A stretch of 64,000 bases of DNA from Neisseria sp. Marseille-Q5346 (lineage in GTDB: Bacteria; Pseudomonadota; Gammaproteobacteria; Burkholderiales; Neisseriaceae), in NCBI RefSeq assembly GCF_946902045.1, contig NZ_OX336253.1, positions 372,001 to 436,000 on the forward strand. The letters run 5' to 3'. The notes beneath the pieces were generated by a model that worked only from the letters and a program-made list of their open reading frames with translations, was not told the DNA's origin and searched no databases. The translations under genes and the position numbers were made by a program. Of the stretch, positions 48,319 to 56,603 are shown piece by piece; within the stretch, counting starts at the first letter, position 1, and every line of letters starts with the position of its first letter.

Positions 48319-48807
48319 TTAAATGATTTGACCATCTTTCGGACTGTACACATTTAAAGAAGCTTTTGCCAGCAAACCGTCCGGCGGCAACAGATGCTTC
48401 ACATCTTCCGGTGCATCCGTCCAGCGCAACTCGCAATCAAATACGCCCATGCCGCCCAAATCCTGAATGGACACATGCGCCCTGACTTCCAGCTCAGTAC
48501 CGACTGGCACAGAATCGGCAAACAAATCCAGCTTGCGCGTTCCTAATAAAAAACCCAAGCGTACAGGCTCTCCGGCCTTTAAAGCCTCAATGCCTGCAAA
48601 CGCGCCTATGCCCTGCGCCATCAATTCCATATAAGCCATAGACGGCAACACGCCGTCCTGCAGCAAAATATGCTTGTCGCCAACCGGCGCACGGCAAACC
48701 GTGTAGTCATCGCCAAATTCTTTCACACAGTCGATAAGCACCATATGTCCGCTGTGCGGAAGCAGCGAAGCCACATCATAAATCGGGGAACTCGGTATTG
48801 AAGGCAT
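48319..48807 (-). CDS. Hotdog-fold 3-hydroxyacyl-ACP dehydratase (ApeP-like)
   Basis: This 162-aa single hotdog protein starts with VASLLPHSGHMVLIDCVKEF, matching the FabZ-like active-site His region (LLPHxxxMxLID) of ApeP-type dehydratases, and has PSMAYMELMAQGIGAFAG with the conserved helix Glu. It would dehydrate hydroxyacyl-ACP to build the conjugated polyene. It is the first gene of the leftward arm; the 110-base divergent gap (48808-48917) to the rightward arm must hold both promoters, but no clear -35/-10 pair was identified. Confidence 0.85.
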   Translation of the reverse strand: MPSIPSSPIYDVASLLPHSGHMVLIDCVKEFGDDYTVCRAPVGDKHILLQDGVLPSMAYMELMAQGIGAFAGIEALKAGEPVRLGFLLGTRKLDLFADSVPVGTELEVRAHVSIQDLGGMGVFDCELRWTDAPEDVKHLLPPDGLLAKASLNVYSPKDGQII

Positions 48808-48917
48808 AAAATGTCATCCGGGAATAAATTACGTTACAATATGCATTATAACAGAGCCTAGCTTTTACTAACCCATTTCATTACAATGTATGAAAATGTA
48901 AAACATTGAAAGACATC

Positions 48918-49679
48918 ATGCCTCAAAACGTTTGCCGTTTCAGCTTCAATATCGCCGCATGGCAGGCCTCCTCCAGCAAAATCAGTACGCCGGAGCAATG
49001 GCAGGACTGGGCGCAGGGAAAACTCGATACCGCCTCCCTGCCGGAGTGCAAACCCGCGCTCTCCTTTTTGCCGCCTATGCAACGCCGCCGCTTGGGAAAA
49101 GCGGCACGCTTGGTTTGTGATGCCGCATGGAATCTGGCCGACCAATATCCTGAAAGCGTACCGGTGTACGTTTCGCACGACGGCGAAAGCAACCGCAGCT
49201 TTGAATTGTGGCAAGAGCTTTTGAACACGCATACCGTCTCGCCGACCTCATTCGGCCTGTCCGTTCACAACGCGACGATTGGGCAATGGTCGATGTTGCG
49301 CAAAGACATGAGCGAACATACCGCGTTGGCCGTTGCCGCCGACTCCTTTGAAACCGCGCTGACCGAGGCATTCGCGCTTTTACAAGACGGCGCGCCATCT
49401 GTTTTAGTAATTGTCGCCGATGATCCGTTGTCCGAAGACTATCCCGTCTTGGCTACACGTGCGCCGTTTGCCTATGCATTGGCACTGGTCATCACAAAAG
49501 GCGAAGACTGTACCTTAAGCTTGGAAACCACATCCGAAAGGCCGTCTGAAAACCCTAACGATACAACAGTCGAGCCTTATTGGAGCAGCTTGGAGTGGGT
49601 ACGCTTCCTGCTTTCAGACGGCCGACAACACACGCAACACTATGCCGGTAGAAACTGGCACTGGCAGAAAAACGCATGA
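48918..49679 (+). CDS. Beta-ketoacyl synthase-like chain-length factor (ApeC-like)
   Basis: This 253-aa protein resembles the N-terminal half of a ketosynthase (beta-ketoacyl synthase N-terminal type), as in ApeC of aryl-polyene clusters, which forms a heterodimer with a ketosynthase and sets chain length. It has FGLSVHNATIGQWSML and MSEHTALAVAADSFETAL but no catalytic Cys-His-His set, fitting a non-condensing partner. The ATG at 48918 is preferred to a TTG 12 bases upstream. It overlaps the acyltransferase gene (ATGA). DUS copies are translated as RPSE and LSDGR near the C-terminus. Confidence 0.85.
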   Translation: MPQNVCRFSFNIAAWQASSSKISTPEQWQDWAQGKLDTASLPECKPALSFLPPMQRRRLGKAARLVCDAAWNLADQYPESVPVYVSHDGESNRSFELWQELLNTHTVSPTSFGLSVHNATIGQWSMLRKDMSEHTALAVAADSFETALTEAFALLQDGAPSVLVIVADDPLSEDYPVLATRAPFAYALALVITKGEDCTLSLETTSERPSENPNDTTVEPYWSSLEWVRFLLSDGRQHTQHYAGRNWHWQKNA

Positions 49680-50434
49680 AGACTTTAGACTATTTCCGTC
49701 GCTTTTTTGCCACACTCTTCGGCTTCATCCTCTTCGGCGTTGCAGGCGTATTGTTCAAAATTGCACTTTTGCCCTATACGCTCAAATCGACCAAAGGCGA
49801 CATCAAACGCCAACTTGAAGCAAGGCGCATGATAGGCAAAGTTTGGCGTTTCTTCGTCGGCTACCTGCAATGGTCAGGCGTATTGAGCGTCCGCTTCAAC
49901 GGCTTGGAAAAACTCGGCAGGCCCGGCCAGCTCATTCTTGCCAACCATCCCTCGCTTTTGGATGTCGTCTTGCTGATCAGCCACTATTCCGAGCCAAACG
50001 TACTGGTTAAAAAAGACCTGTTGCACAACCCCAGCATGAAAAGCCAGATTATCGCCTCCGGCTACATCCCCAACGATGAAAGCATGGAAATGCTGGAAGA
50101 AATCGACGCCGTGTTCAAAAGCGGGCAAAGTCTGCTGATTTTCCCCGAAGGCACGCGCACAGGTTGGGACGGACAGGTTAAAATGCACCGCGGTGCCGTA
50201 TCGCTCGGTTTGCGCAGCGCATCAGTCATCACGCCCGTGTGCATCAAGATGACGCCGCCCAATTTTAAAAAGGGGCAACCATGGTACAAAATCCCGCCAC
50301 AAAAAATTCATTATGAAATTACCGTCGGCGACGACATCCTGCCTGAAGAATGGCTGGCAGAAAAACCCCTGCCCATCACCGCACGCCGTTTAAACGAATA
50401 CCTGCAAGACTATTTTACAAGGAAAACCACATGA
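49676..50434 (+). CDS. Lysophospholipid acyltransferase-family protein (ApeD-like)
   Basis: This 252-aa membrane-associated acyltransferase has one N-terminal membrane segment (about residues 10-32) and the PlsC motifs ANHPSLLDVVLL (H-x4-D) and LIFPEGTRTG. In aryl-polyene loci such an enzyme probably attaches or transfers an acyl group to the lipid anchor carrying the polyene. It overlaps its neighbours on both sides by 4 bases (ATGA), so the rightward arm is translationally coupled. Confidence 0.87.
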   Translation: MKTLDYFRRFFATLFGFILFGVAGVLFKIALLPYTLKSTKGDIKRQLEARRMIGKVWRFFVGYLQWSGVLSVRFNGLEKLGRPGQLILANHPSLLDVVLLISHYSEPNVLVKKDLLHNPSMKSQIIASGYIPNDESMEMLEEIDAVFKSGQSLLIFPEGTRTGWDGQVKMHRGAVSLGLRSASVITPVCIKMTPPNFKKGQPWYKIPPQKIHYEITVGDDILPEEWLAEKPLPITARRLNEYLQDYFTRKTT

Positions 50435-50691
50435 GCAATTTAGAAAACCAAATCAAACAATTAATCATCGACAGCTTAGGTCTGGAAGACATTACCGTTG
50501 CCGACATCGGCAGCGAAGATCCGCTTTTCGGCGACGACGGCCTGGGTCTGGATTCGGTCGATGCATTGGAACTTGGTTTGGCCGTACAAAAAACCTTCGG
50601 CTTCCAGCTCGACGGTGAAAACGACAACCTGCGCGAAAACTTCGCCAACGTCAAAACTCTGGCCGAGTTCGTCAAGAGCCGCCAAGCATAA
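50431..50691 (+). CDS. Acyl carrier protein 1 of the aryl-polyene locus (ApeE-like)
   Basis: This 86-aa acidic protein is an acyl carrier protein: the phosphopantetheine serine lies in GLGLDSVDALELGLAV (Ser near residue 42). It carries the growing polyene chain between synthase enzymes. Its ATG overlaps the stop of the acyltransferase gene, preceded by AAGGAAAA. A second carrier protein follows after 14 bases. Confidence 0.93.
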   Translation: MSNLENQIKQLIIDSLGLEDITVADIGSEDPLFGDDGLGLDSVDALELGLAVQKTFGFQLDGENDNLRENFANVKTLAEFVKSRQA

Positions 50692-50705
50692 GGGAGAGAG
50701 AGAAG

Positions 50706-50954
50706 ATGACCGAACAAGAAGTACGCACCCTGCTGACCGATGCACTGGTTAACCTCTTTGAAATCGAACCGGAACGCATCAAGCCTGAAACCAACCTCTA
50801 CGAAGATTTGGAAATTGACAGCATCGACGCCATCGACCTTATCGACCACATCAAACGCGAAACCGGCCGCAAACTGCAAGCCGAAGACTTCCGCAATGTG
50901 CGTACCGTAGAAGACGTGGTTCAAGCGGTTTTGAAAGTACAACAAGATTCCTGA
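50706..50954 (+). CDS. Acyl carrier protein 2 of the aryl-polyene locus (ApeF-like)
   Basis: This 82-aa carrier protein has the attachment Ser in DLEIDSIDAIDLIDHI (near residue 39). Aryl-polyene systems use two different carrier proteins, one of them for starter-unit loading or elongation. A strong GGGAGAGAGAAG ribosome site precedes it. A DUS pair follows before the membrane-protein gene. Confidence 0.93.
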   Translation: MTEQEVRTLLTDALVNLFEIEPERIKPETNLYEDLEIDSIDAIDLIDHIKRETGRKLQAEDFRNVRTVEDVVQAVLKVQQDS

Positions 50955-50977
50955 TTCCGCTTTGAATCAGCATATTT

Positions 50978-51013
50978 TCAGACGGCCTTGTCAATCCGCA
51001 AGGCCGTCTGAAA
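50978..51013 (+). repeat. Outward-facing DUS pair in the rightward aryl-polyene arm
   Basis: TTCAGACGGCCT (50978-50989) and AGGCCGTCTGAA (51002-51013) with a CTTG...CAAG extension inside. It separates the carrier-protein genes from the membrane-protein gene. Confidence 0.55.
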
Positions 51014-51025
51014 ATCAATCGCACC

Positions 51026-51565
51026 ATGAAAATATTAGGAAAACTCCTGCTTACCCTCGCCAGCCTCGCCTATCCGCTTCTATGGTATTACGGCAGGGAA
51101 AACGGCGCATTTTTCTGGCTTGCAGCGGTTATGTGTGTGTTATGGCTGATACGCGCCGCCATGCCGCAAACCACAGCCCAACGCATTACGGCGATTATCC
51201 TTGCCTCTTTTTTTGCGGCGGTACTGGTTTTCAGACGGCCTGACTCGATGTATTGGTATCCCGTCGCCGTCAATGCACTGATGCTTGCCGCGTTCGGCGG
51301 CAGCCTATTTGCCAAACAAACGGTTATCGAACGCCTCGCCCGACTGCAACACCCCGACCTGCCGCCCGAAGGCGTGCGCCACACCCGGCGAGTTACGCAA
51401 ATCTGGTGCGCGTTCTTTATCTTCAACGGCGCAACCGCCGCCATTTTGGCAGGCTTACAATATTACGATTGGTGGGCAGCTTATACAGGCATCGTGTCGT
51501 ATGTGTTAATGGGAATCTTATTTGCCGGAGAGTGGATTTATCGGAAATTGGTTTTGAAGGTTTAA
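51026..51565 (+). CDS. Membrane protein of the aryl-polyene locus (ApeG-like)
   Basis: This 179-aa protein has about five membrane segments (residues ~5-20, 27-45, 53-70, 78-93, 125-165) and corresponds in position and size to ApeG (COG4648) of aryl-polyene loci, role unknown, perhaps in moving or presenting the polyene lipid. A DUS at 51230-51241 is translated as FRRPDS. Right after its stop lies a degenerate uptake sequence AGATCGTCTGAA, then the A/T-rich insert begins. Confidence 0.8.
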   Translation: MKILGKLLLTLASLAYPLLWYYGRENGAFFWLAAVMCVLWLIRAAMPQTTAQRITAIILASFFAAVLVFRRPDSMYWYPVAVNALMLAAFGGSLFAKQTVIERLARLQHPDLPPEGVRHTRRVTQIWCAFFIFNGATAAILAGLQYYDWWAAYTGIVSYVLMGILFAGEWIYRKLVLKV

Positions 51566-51662
51566 GATCGTCTGAAAAATCTTGTCGCGCTACCATCCAT
51601 AATTTTAATATTTCAAGTAGTGCATTACATAAAAAATTTTAATTTCAAAGGATTATTCGAAA

Positions 51663-52469
51663 ATGAGCACTCCCGCAAATATTACTTTATTCAATTATCA
51701 GGTTCTTATTGGAAAGAGGAATTTATCTAAATCACTTTTAGAACCTATGATTGAAAAAGGGTTTCAAAGAAGTCCTTCTGAAACTGAAATGCAAAAAATA
51801 TCGGCAACTATAGATAAAGAGAATGACCGTTTTATCCGACTTGTATTTAGCACAGGAAGCGTATATCCGCTACCTCCTAATGTAATTAGTATAGAAAATG
51901 GAAAAACAACTAAAAATCGTCGGAAGAAAACAGAAATTGAACCTAAATTCTCCTATGGAATTATGGATACAAAAACAGGGGAAGTCTGGCTTCAATACAA
52001 TAAAAATAGTATTTTTAGAGAGGCGTTAAATTATTTTCATCCAAATGAACATATAGAAATAAAACAAATACTAGATGAAGAACAATTTCAAAAATCCATA
52101 AATGAAATAAAAGAAATTAAATTAACTATATTGCCCAATACGCTTTCTTGCTCTAACTCATTGACCGAACATCTCCAAGAAGATATTTATCAATATGGGG
52201 CATCTAGTGCTGAATTCACAATGAAATACAAAGAAAAACTTACAATAGAAAAAGTCAAAAACGTAGTAAAGAATTTCATCACAAACAAACTTGAGTTTAA
52301 AAAATTAGTTATTGCCGGTAAAAATACTGATAATTTAGAGATGGTTTTTAATACCAATATAGTATCTAGCAAAATTGGAGTAACCTGCTCCACTGATGAG
52401 AATGGACTACCAAGAGAAGATGAGCTTTTTAAACAAGCCATTTTAAAAATATTGGAAATCTCACCATGA
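51663..52469 (+). CDS. Soluble 268-aa protein of the A/T-rich insert (unknown family)
   Basis: I do not recognise this protein. It starts MSTPANITLFNYQVLIGKRN, is Lys/Asn/Ile-rich, has no signal peptide, membrane segment or known catalytic motif, and seems to have two parts: residues 1 to ~130 (beta-rich, ending near FHPNEHIEIKQIL) and ~150-268 (mixed, with VKNVVKNFITNKLEFKKLVI). Its start has AAAGGA at 10-base spacing. Its stop overlaps the start of the downstream membrane gene (ATGA). Base composition is far more A/T-rich (roughly 20-28% G+C in lines I counted) than the flanking pigment genes, and it has no DUS, both signs of transfer. The size and pairing resemble RexA of lambda (279 aa), but sequence relationship is unproven. 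Confidence 0.8.
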   Translation: MSTPANITLFNYQVLIGKRNLSKSLLEPMIEKGFQRSPSETEMQKISATIDKENDRFIRLVFSTGSVYPLPPNVISIENGKTTKNRRKKTEIEPKFSYGIMDTKTGEVWLQYNKNSIFREALNYFHPNEHIEIKQILDEEQFQKSINEIKEIKLTILPNTLSCSNSLTEHLQEDIYQYGASSAEFTMKYKEKLTIEKVKNVVKNFITNKLEFKKLVIAGKNTDNLEMVFNTNIVSSKIGVTCSTDENGLPREDELFKQAILKILEISP

Positions 52470-52954
52470 TTAAAAATATTATAAAATGTACAATATATCT
52501 TTTCTTTACCTTCCTTTTTTATCTTGTTATTAGCAAATATAACTTAGGGTTTTCAGGCAAAATTTCTGATTTACTATCCTTTCTTTCTATTGCAATAGGT
52601 TTTTGTATTACTTCATTATCATTAATAGCAACAACAAAGTTTTCCCAAGCGTTATATAATATACAGAGTAGAAACAGAAACGACAAAACATTATTACATG
52701 AACTAATACAGATATTTCAAACAGCAAATTATTATTTTCTAATATTGATATGCTTAATAATTTGCTATCTTTTTATAGAAAATATTTTTGAAGGCAACTT
52801 AATATATATCAAACATAATATATCATGGCAGATAGAAACTAAAAATATTTTCCAATCTTGTATTACTTCACTTATTTTTATTAGCTTATATAAATTCTAT
52901 AAGCTTATTCAAATCCTCGGACAATATGTAATACAAGCCGCTAAAGAACAGTAA
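52466..52954 (+). CDS. Four-helix membrane protein of the A/T-rich insert (unknown family)
   Basis: This 162-aa protein has four clear membrane segments: about residues 6-24, 36-56, 88-106 and 129-147. Between the second and third is a charged stretch with LYNIQSRNRNDKTLLHELIQ. It has no signal for secretion and no recognised motif. It is coupled to the upstream soluble gene by a 4-base overlap. The arrangement (soluble sensor-like protein plus small polytopic membrane protein) is that of RexA/RexB and, in reverse gene order, of Kiwa. It may be the effector of an abortive-infection pair; that is inference only. It ends 20 bases before the ligase gene. Confidence 0.78.
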   Translation: MIKNIIKCTIYLFFTFLFYLVISKYNLGFSGKISDLLSFLSIAIGFCITSLSLIATTKFSQALYNIQSRNRNDKTLLHELIQIFQTANYYFLILICLIICYLFIENIFEGNLIYIKHNISWQIETKNIFQSCITSLIFISLYKFYKLIQILGQYVIQAAKEQ

Positions 52955-52974
52955 CAAGCTATCGAATCAGAATT

Positions 52975-54678
52975 ATGCACCTAACCCGAATCCTATCTCC
53001 CAACCTACCTCAACACGACCTTATCGCCACCCATCCGAATTGGACGCGTGCTGATTTCAACCGTGCGGTTTTCCATCTGTCAGGCCGTCTGAAACAGGCA
53101 GGTGTGCAAACAGCCGCGTTGTGGTTTGACGATGCCGCGCTGTTTGCCTGTGCCGTGTTGGCAGTGTGGCATTCTGGCGGAAAGGTTTTATTATTGCCCA
53201 ATTTGGCGCAAGATAATTTGGAATGGGGGAAAACGGCAGAAGCGTTTTTAACGGATTCAACAGATAAAAAGCTGTCTTCAGACGGCCTAAATATCTGGCA
53301 CTTGCCTGATATATTAGCTAAAACAGATTTGGAAGAGCTGAGCACTTATCCTAAAAACCATCTGATTCCCGACCATGCCGAAGCATGGCTGAAAACATCA
53401 GGATCCAGCGGCGAAGCGCAGATTATTGTGAAAACCGCCGCGCAAATGCAGGCAGAAGCCCTGACTTTGGCAAATACGCTGCCATTTGGACAACACGGTG
53501 AAACCGTTATCGGCAGCGTGATTCCACAACATCTTTACGGCTTCACGTTCCGCTTCGCACTCGCGCTGACAATGGGTTGGACTATGGAGCGACAGCAGGC
53601 GGTTTATCCGGAAAACCTGCTTTCCAGCACAGCCGCACATGATAAAGTGGTTTGGATTGCCAGTCCGGCCGTACTCAACCGCTTGGGAGAAAACCGCAAC
53701 TGGCAAAGTATCGGCCATAAAATTGCAGGCATTGTCTCGGCCGGCGGTGCGTTGCCCGCAGCCACGGCGGATTTGCTGCAGCAGGCTGCCGTCCGCCCGT
53801 TTGAAGTTTATGGCAGTACCGAAACCGGCGTGATTGCCTCACGTTGCAAACGCCAAGAATGGCAGCCTTTCGAAGGCGTGGAAATCGGGCAAAACGAAGA
53901 AGGCGCACTTTGGGCTTCTTCGCCTTGGTCGCCCGAGCGCCGCCAAACAGCCGATTTGATTGAGCCGCAAGATGACGGTTTTCTGTTACTCGGTCGCCAA
54001 GACCGCATTATTAAATTTGAGGACAAACGCGTGTCGCTGACCCAAATCGAACACGAACTTTTACAACACCCTTGGATTGCCGACGCCCACTGCGGCCGTC
54101 ATCCGCAACATCAACGCATTGCCATATGGGCGGCATTGAACACAGACGGTATCGCTGCCTTGCGCGAGAAAGGCCGCGCTGCGGTTGCCGATACGCTCAA
54201 ACGCCATCTGGCCGCTACGCAGGACACCATCGCCCTGCCGCGTTACTGGCGTTTTACCGACAGCCTGCCACGCAATGCCCAAGCCAAAATCGCCGCGGCA
54301 GATTTTCAGACGGCCTTTACCGTTGCCCAAACTTCGCCCGTTTGGTCGAAAACATCATCTGACAATGAAACCAATACCGAAACTTTTATCGGCCGCGTGC
54401 CTTTGGATTTGGTTTATTTCGGCGGTCATTTTGCCACCTTCCCGCTGGTTCCCGGCGTGGTCGAGCTGCAATGGGTGCGCAACCTGATCGCGCCCAAGCC
54501 ATGGGGCAAACAGCGCGTCATCCGCATCGAAAATCTAAAATATCAGCAGTTTATCCGTCCTCATGATGAAGTGTCGGTAGAGCTGAAATACGATGAAGGT
54601 AAAAATAAACTGAGCTTTAAAATCAACAACGGAGAGCATCCGTGTGCATCAGGACGGATTGTGTTTGAGGCCGTCTGA
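52975..54678 (+). CDS. ACP/CoA ligase fused to a hotdog dehydratase (ApeH-ApeI-like)
   Basis: This 567-aa protein joins two steps that are separate in other aryl-polyene loci. Residues 1-~440 are an AMP-forming ligase that would activate the aromatic starter acid and load it on a carrier protein: the phosphate loop is LKTSGSSGEAQIIVK, with EVYGSTETG and LLGRQDRIIKFEDKR as later ligase motifs. Residues ~465-567 are a hotdog domain (PLDLVYFGGHFATFPLVPG with the HFxxxPxxPG motif of FabA-like dehydratases). Four DUS copies lie in or at the ends of the gene: 53082-53093 (GRLK), 53277-53288 (SSDGL), 54305-54316 (DFQTAF, at the domain linker) and 54668-54679, which supplies the stop. Confidence 0.88.
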   Translation: MHLTRILSPNLPQHDLIATHPNWTRADFNRAVFHLSGRLKQAGVQTAALWFDDAALFACAVLAVWHSGGKVLLLPNLAQDNLEWGKTAEAFLTDSTDKKLSSDGLNIWHLPDILAKTDLEELSTYPKNHLIPDHAEAWLKTSGSSGEAQIIVKTAAQMQAEALTLANTLPFGQHGETVIGSVIPQHLYGFTFRFALALTMGWTMERQQAVYPENLLSSTAAHDKVVWIASPAVLNRLGENRNWQSIGHKIAGIVSAGGALPAATADLLQQAAVRPFEVYGSTETGVIASRCKRQEWQPFEGVEIGQNEEGALWASSPWSPERRQTADLIEPQDDGFLLLGRQDRIIKFEDKRVSLTQIEHELLQHPWIADAHCGRHPQHQRIAIWAALNTDGIAALREKGRAAVADTLKRHLAATQDTIALPRYWRFTDSLPRNAQAKIAAADFQTAFTVAQTSPVWSKTSSDNETNTETFIGRVPLDLVYFGGHFATFPLVPGVVELQWVRNLIAPKPWGKQRVIRIENLKYQQFIRPHDEVSVELKYDEGKNKLSFKINNGEHPCASGRIVFEAV

Positions 54679-54714
54679 ATATACTTATTAACTTTTTAGT
54701 GGAAAACCAACAAT

Positions 54715-55803
54715 ATGCAACTCTTCCCTGCCCTAGAACAACGCTATTCCCACGAACACCAGTCCGCAGGCGAGGCTCAACGTCTGGCTCAAGAAATCGC
54801 TTTTGCACCGATTGTGTTCCAAGTTTCCCGCCTGATGGTGAAATTTGGCATTCTGGACCTGCTGAACGACCATCCAGACGGCCTCACTCAAGCCGAAATC
54901 GCTGAAAAAGCGAAAATCAGCAACTACGCGGCACAAGTCCTGCTGGAAGCTTCGCTGTCTATCGGCACTGTCTTGACTCGCGACAACCGCTATTTCATCA
55001 GCAAGGCCGGTTGGTTTGTCCTCAAAGACAAAATGGCCCGCGTCAACATGGATTTCACGCAGGAAATCTGCTACCAAGGCATGTTTGATTTGGAAAAAAC
55101 CCTGCAAACCGGCAAGCCTGAAGGCCTGAAAGTATTCGGCGACTGGCCGACCATTTACGAAGGCTTGTCTTCATTGCCAAGCATCGCGCAGGAAAAATGG
55201 TTTGCATTCGACCATTATTATTCCGACAACTCCTTCGCCGAAGCACTCAACACCGTGTTCGCCAAACCGGTTAAAAAACTACTCGATGTCGGCGGCAACA
55301 CCGGCCGTTGGGCGGAACAATGCGTCAACCACAATGCCGAAGTCGAAGTAACCATCATGGATCTGCCTCAGCAAATCGGCTTAATGCGTGAGGCGACCAA
55401 AGGCAAAAACGGCGCGGACCGTATCCACGCCCATCCGGCCAACCTGCTTGATCCTGAGATTCCGTTTCCAACCGGTTTTGACGCGATCTGGATGAGCCAA
55501 TTCCTGGACTGTTTCACTGAAGAACAAGCTACCAGCATTCTTCAACGCGCCGCTGCGTCCATGAGCGAAAACACCAGCCTCTACATCATGGAGCCTTTCT
55601 GGGACAGACAACGCTACGAAACCGCCGCCTACTGCCTGACCATGACCAGCCTGTATTTCACTGCCATGGCCAACGGCAACAGCAAAATCTTCCACTCTGA
55701 AGACCTGATCCGTTGCGTTGAAAAAGCCGGATTGAAAGTAGCGGAAATTTCAGACGGCATCGGTCGCGGCCACAGCATCTTGCGCTGCGTTAAGGCCGTC
55801 TGA
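54715..55803 (+). CDS. SAM-dependent O-methyltransferase of the aryl-polyene locus
   Basis: This 362-aa class I methyltransferase has an N-terminal winged-helix-like dimerisation part (VFQVSRLMVKFGILDLL, AEIAEKAKISNYAAQVLLEA) and the SAM loop KLLDVGGNTGRWAEQ near residue 190, followed by an acidic loop TIMDLPQQIGLM. This architecture is that of small-molecule O-methyltransferases. Aryl-polyene clusters include a methyltransferase that decorates the aromatic head group, which fits its position. The stop codon is part of a DUS (55793-55804), and an AT-dialect DUS (55749-55760) encodes ISDGI. Confidence 0.85.
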   Translation: MQLFPALEQRYSHEHQSAGEAQRLAQEIAFAPIVFQVSRLMVKFGILDLLNDHPDGLTQAEIAEKAKISNYAAQVLLEASLSIGTVLTRDNRYFISKAGWFVLKDKMARVNMDFTQEICYQGMFDLEKTLQTGKPEGLKVFGDWPTIYEGLSSLPSIAQEKWFAFDHYYSDNSFAEALNTVFAKPVKKLLDVGGNTGRWAEQCVNHNAEVEVTIMDLPQQIGLMREATKGKNGADRIHAHPANLLDPEIPFPTGFDAIWMSQFLDCFTEEQATSILQRAAASMSENTSLYIMEPFWDRQRYETAAYCLTMTSLYFTAMANGNSKIFHSEDLIRCVEKAGLKVAEISDGIGRGHSILRCVKAV

Positions 55804-55893
55804 ACATCATCTTTTAAACCCTAAAAAGCAACCGACCTCAACAGCCATTTCGGCTATCTGGGTCGGTTTGTTTTTGGTATCCGTTTTAAAACA

Positions 55894-56550
55894 TCAGCCA
55901 CGCAACATCCATACTGCACACACTAACACAATCACTACCAACAAAGCGGCAAACAGTTGTCCCATTCCGGCCAATTTAGGCTGCTTGGCATCGATGGTTT
56001 TAAAGCCGTTAATCATCGGCGTAATCAAATCCTGTTTTTTCACAAAACGATACAGCAAAACAGCCGCAATATGTACGCCCGCCAAAACAGCCAAGATATT
56101 AAAGAAATTGACATGGATTTTTCGCGCCAGCGTACCGGCGTGTTCGCTGACCAAATGATTCAAAAAACCGGAATTGGTAAACGTATTTTCATCGGCGGCA
56201 AATAAGCCTGTGGCCGTCTGAAAAACCAAGGCAGCCAATAAAGCGATGACCATCAGCGCGCCCAAAGGATTGTGGCCGACCAATTCGTCTTCAGACATTC
56301 GGCCTTGCGTATAGCGGCGGATTTCGGAAAACGGACGCACAAATCGGCTGAATTTTGCCGTATCGCTGCCCCAAATCCCCCAACACAAGCGGAAAACCAC
56401 CAACGCCAGCATCAACAAGCCGCCACGCAAATGCCATACCAGCATATCGCCGCCTTGGGTTGCGCTGTACCACATAAAACCCATCAATAACACCAAGAGC
56501 CAATGGAACAGGCGCGTAGGTGCATCCCAAACTTTTATTTTTTGCTTCAT
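55894..56550 (-). CDS. Cytochrome b561-type membrane protein
   Basis: This 218-aa integral membrane protein has the di-haem b-type cytochrome pattern: WDAPTRLFHWLLVLLMG in helix 1, VWHLRGGLLMLALVVFR in helix 2, GHNPLGALMVIALLAAL in helix 3, and IHVNFFNILAVLAGVHIAAV in helix 4, each with histidines suited to haem ligation, plus a fifth C-terminal helix. It would pass electrons between the quinone pool and a periplasmic partner. No partner gene is adjacent. It is not related to the pigment genes, although it converges on them. Confidence 0.88.
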   Translation of the reverse strand: MKQKIKVWDAPTRLFHWLLVLLMGFMWYSATQGGDMLVWHLRGGLLMLALVVFRLCWGIWGSDTAKFSRFVRPFSEIRRYTQGRMSEDELVGHNPLGALMVIALLAALVFQTATGLFAADENTFTNSGFLNHLVSEHAGTLARKIHVNFFNILAVLAGVHIAAVLLYRFVKKQDLITPMINGFKTIDAKQPKLAGMGQLFAALLVVIVLVCAVWMLRG

Positions 56551-56603
56551 TACCTTTTACTTTCTGATTTAAAATTAAATTTCTTATCTTGGAAGGTTAC
56601 GCC

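Noticed and set aside
51663..52954. Naming the insert as Kiwa or RexAB
   Set aside because: Only layout agrees: Kiwa has the membrane gene first and a DUF4868 partner, and I could not align either protein convincingly with Rex proteins.
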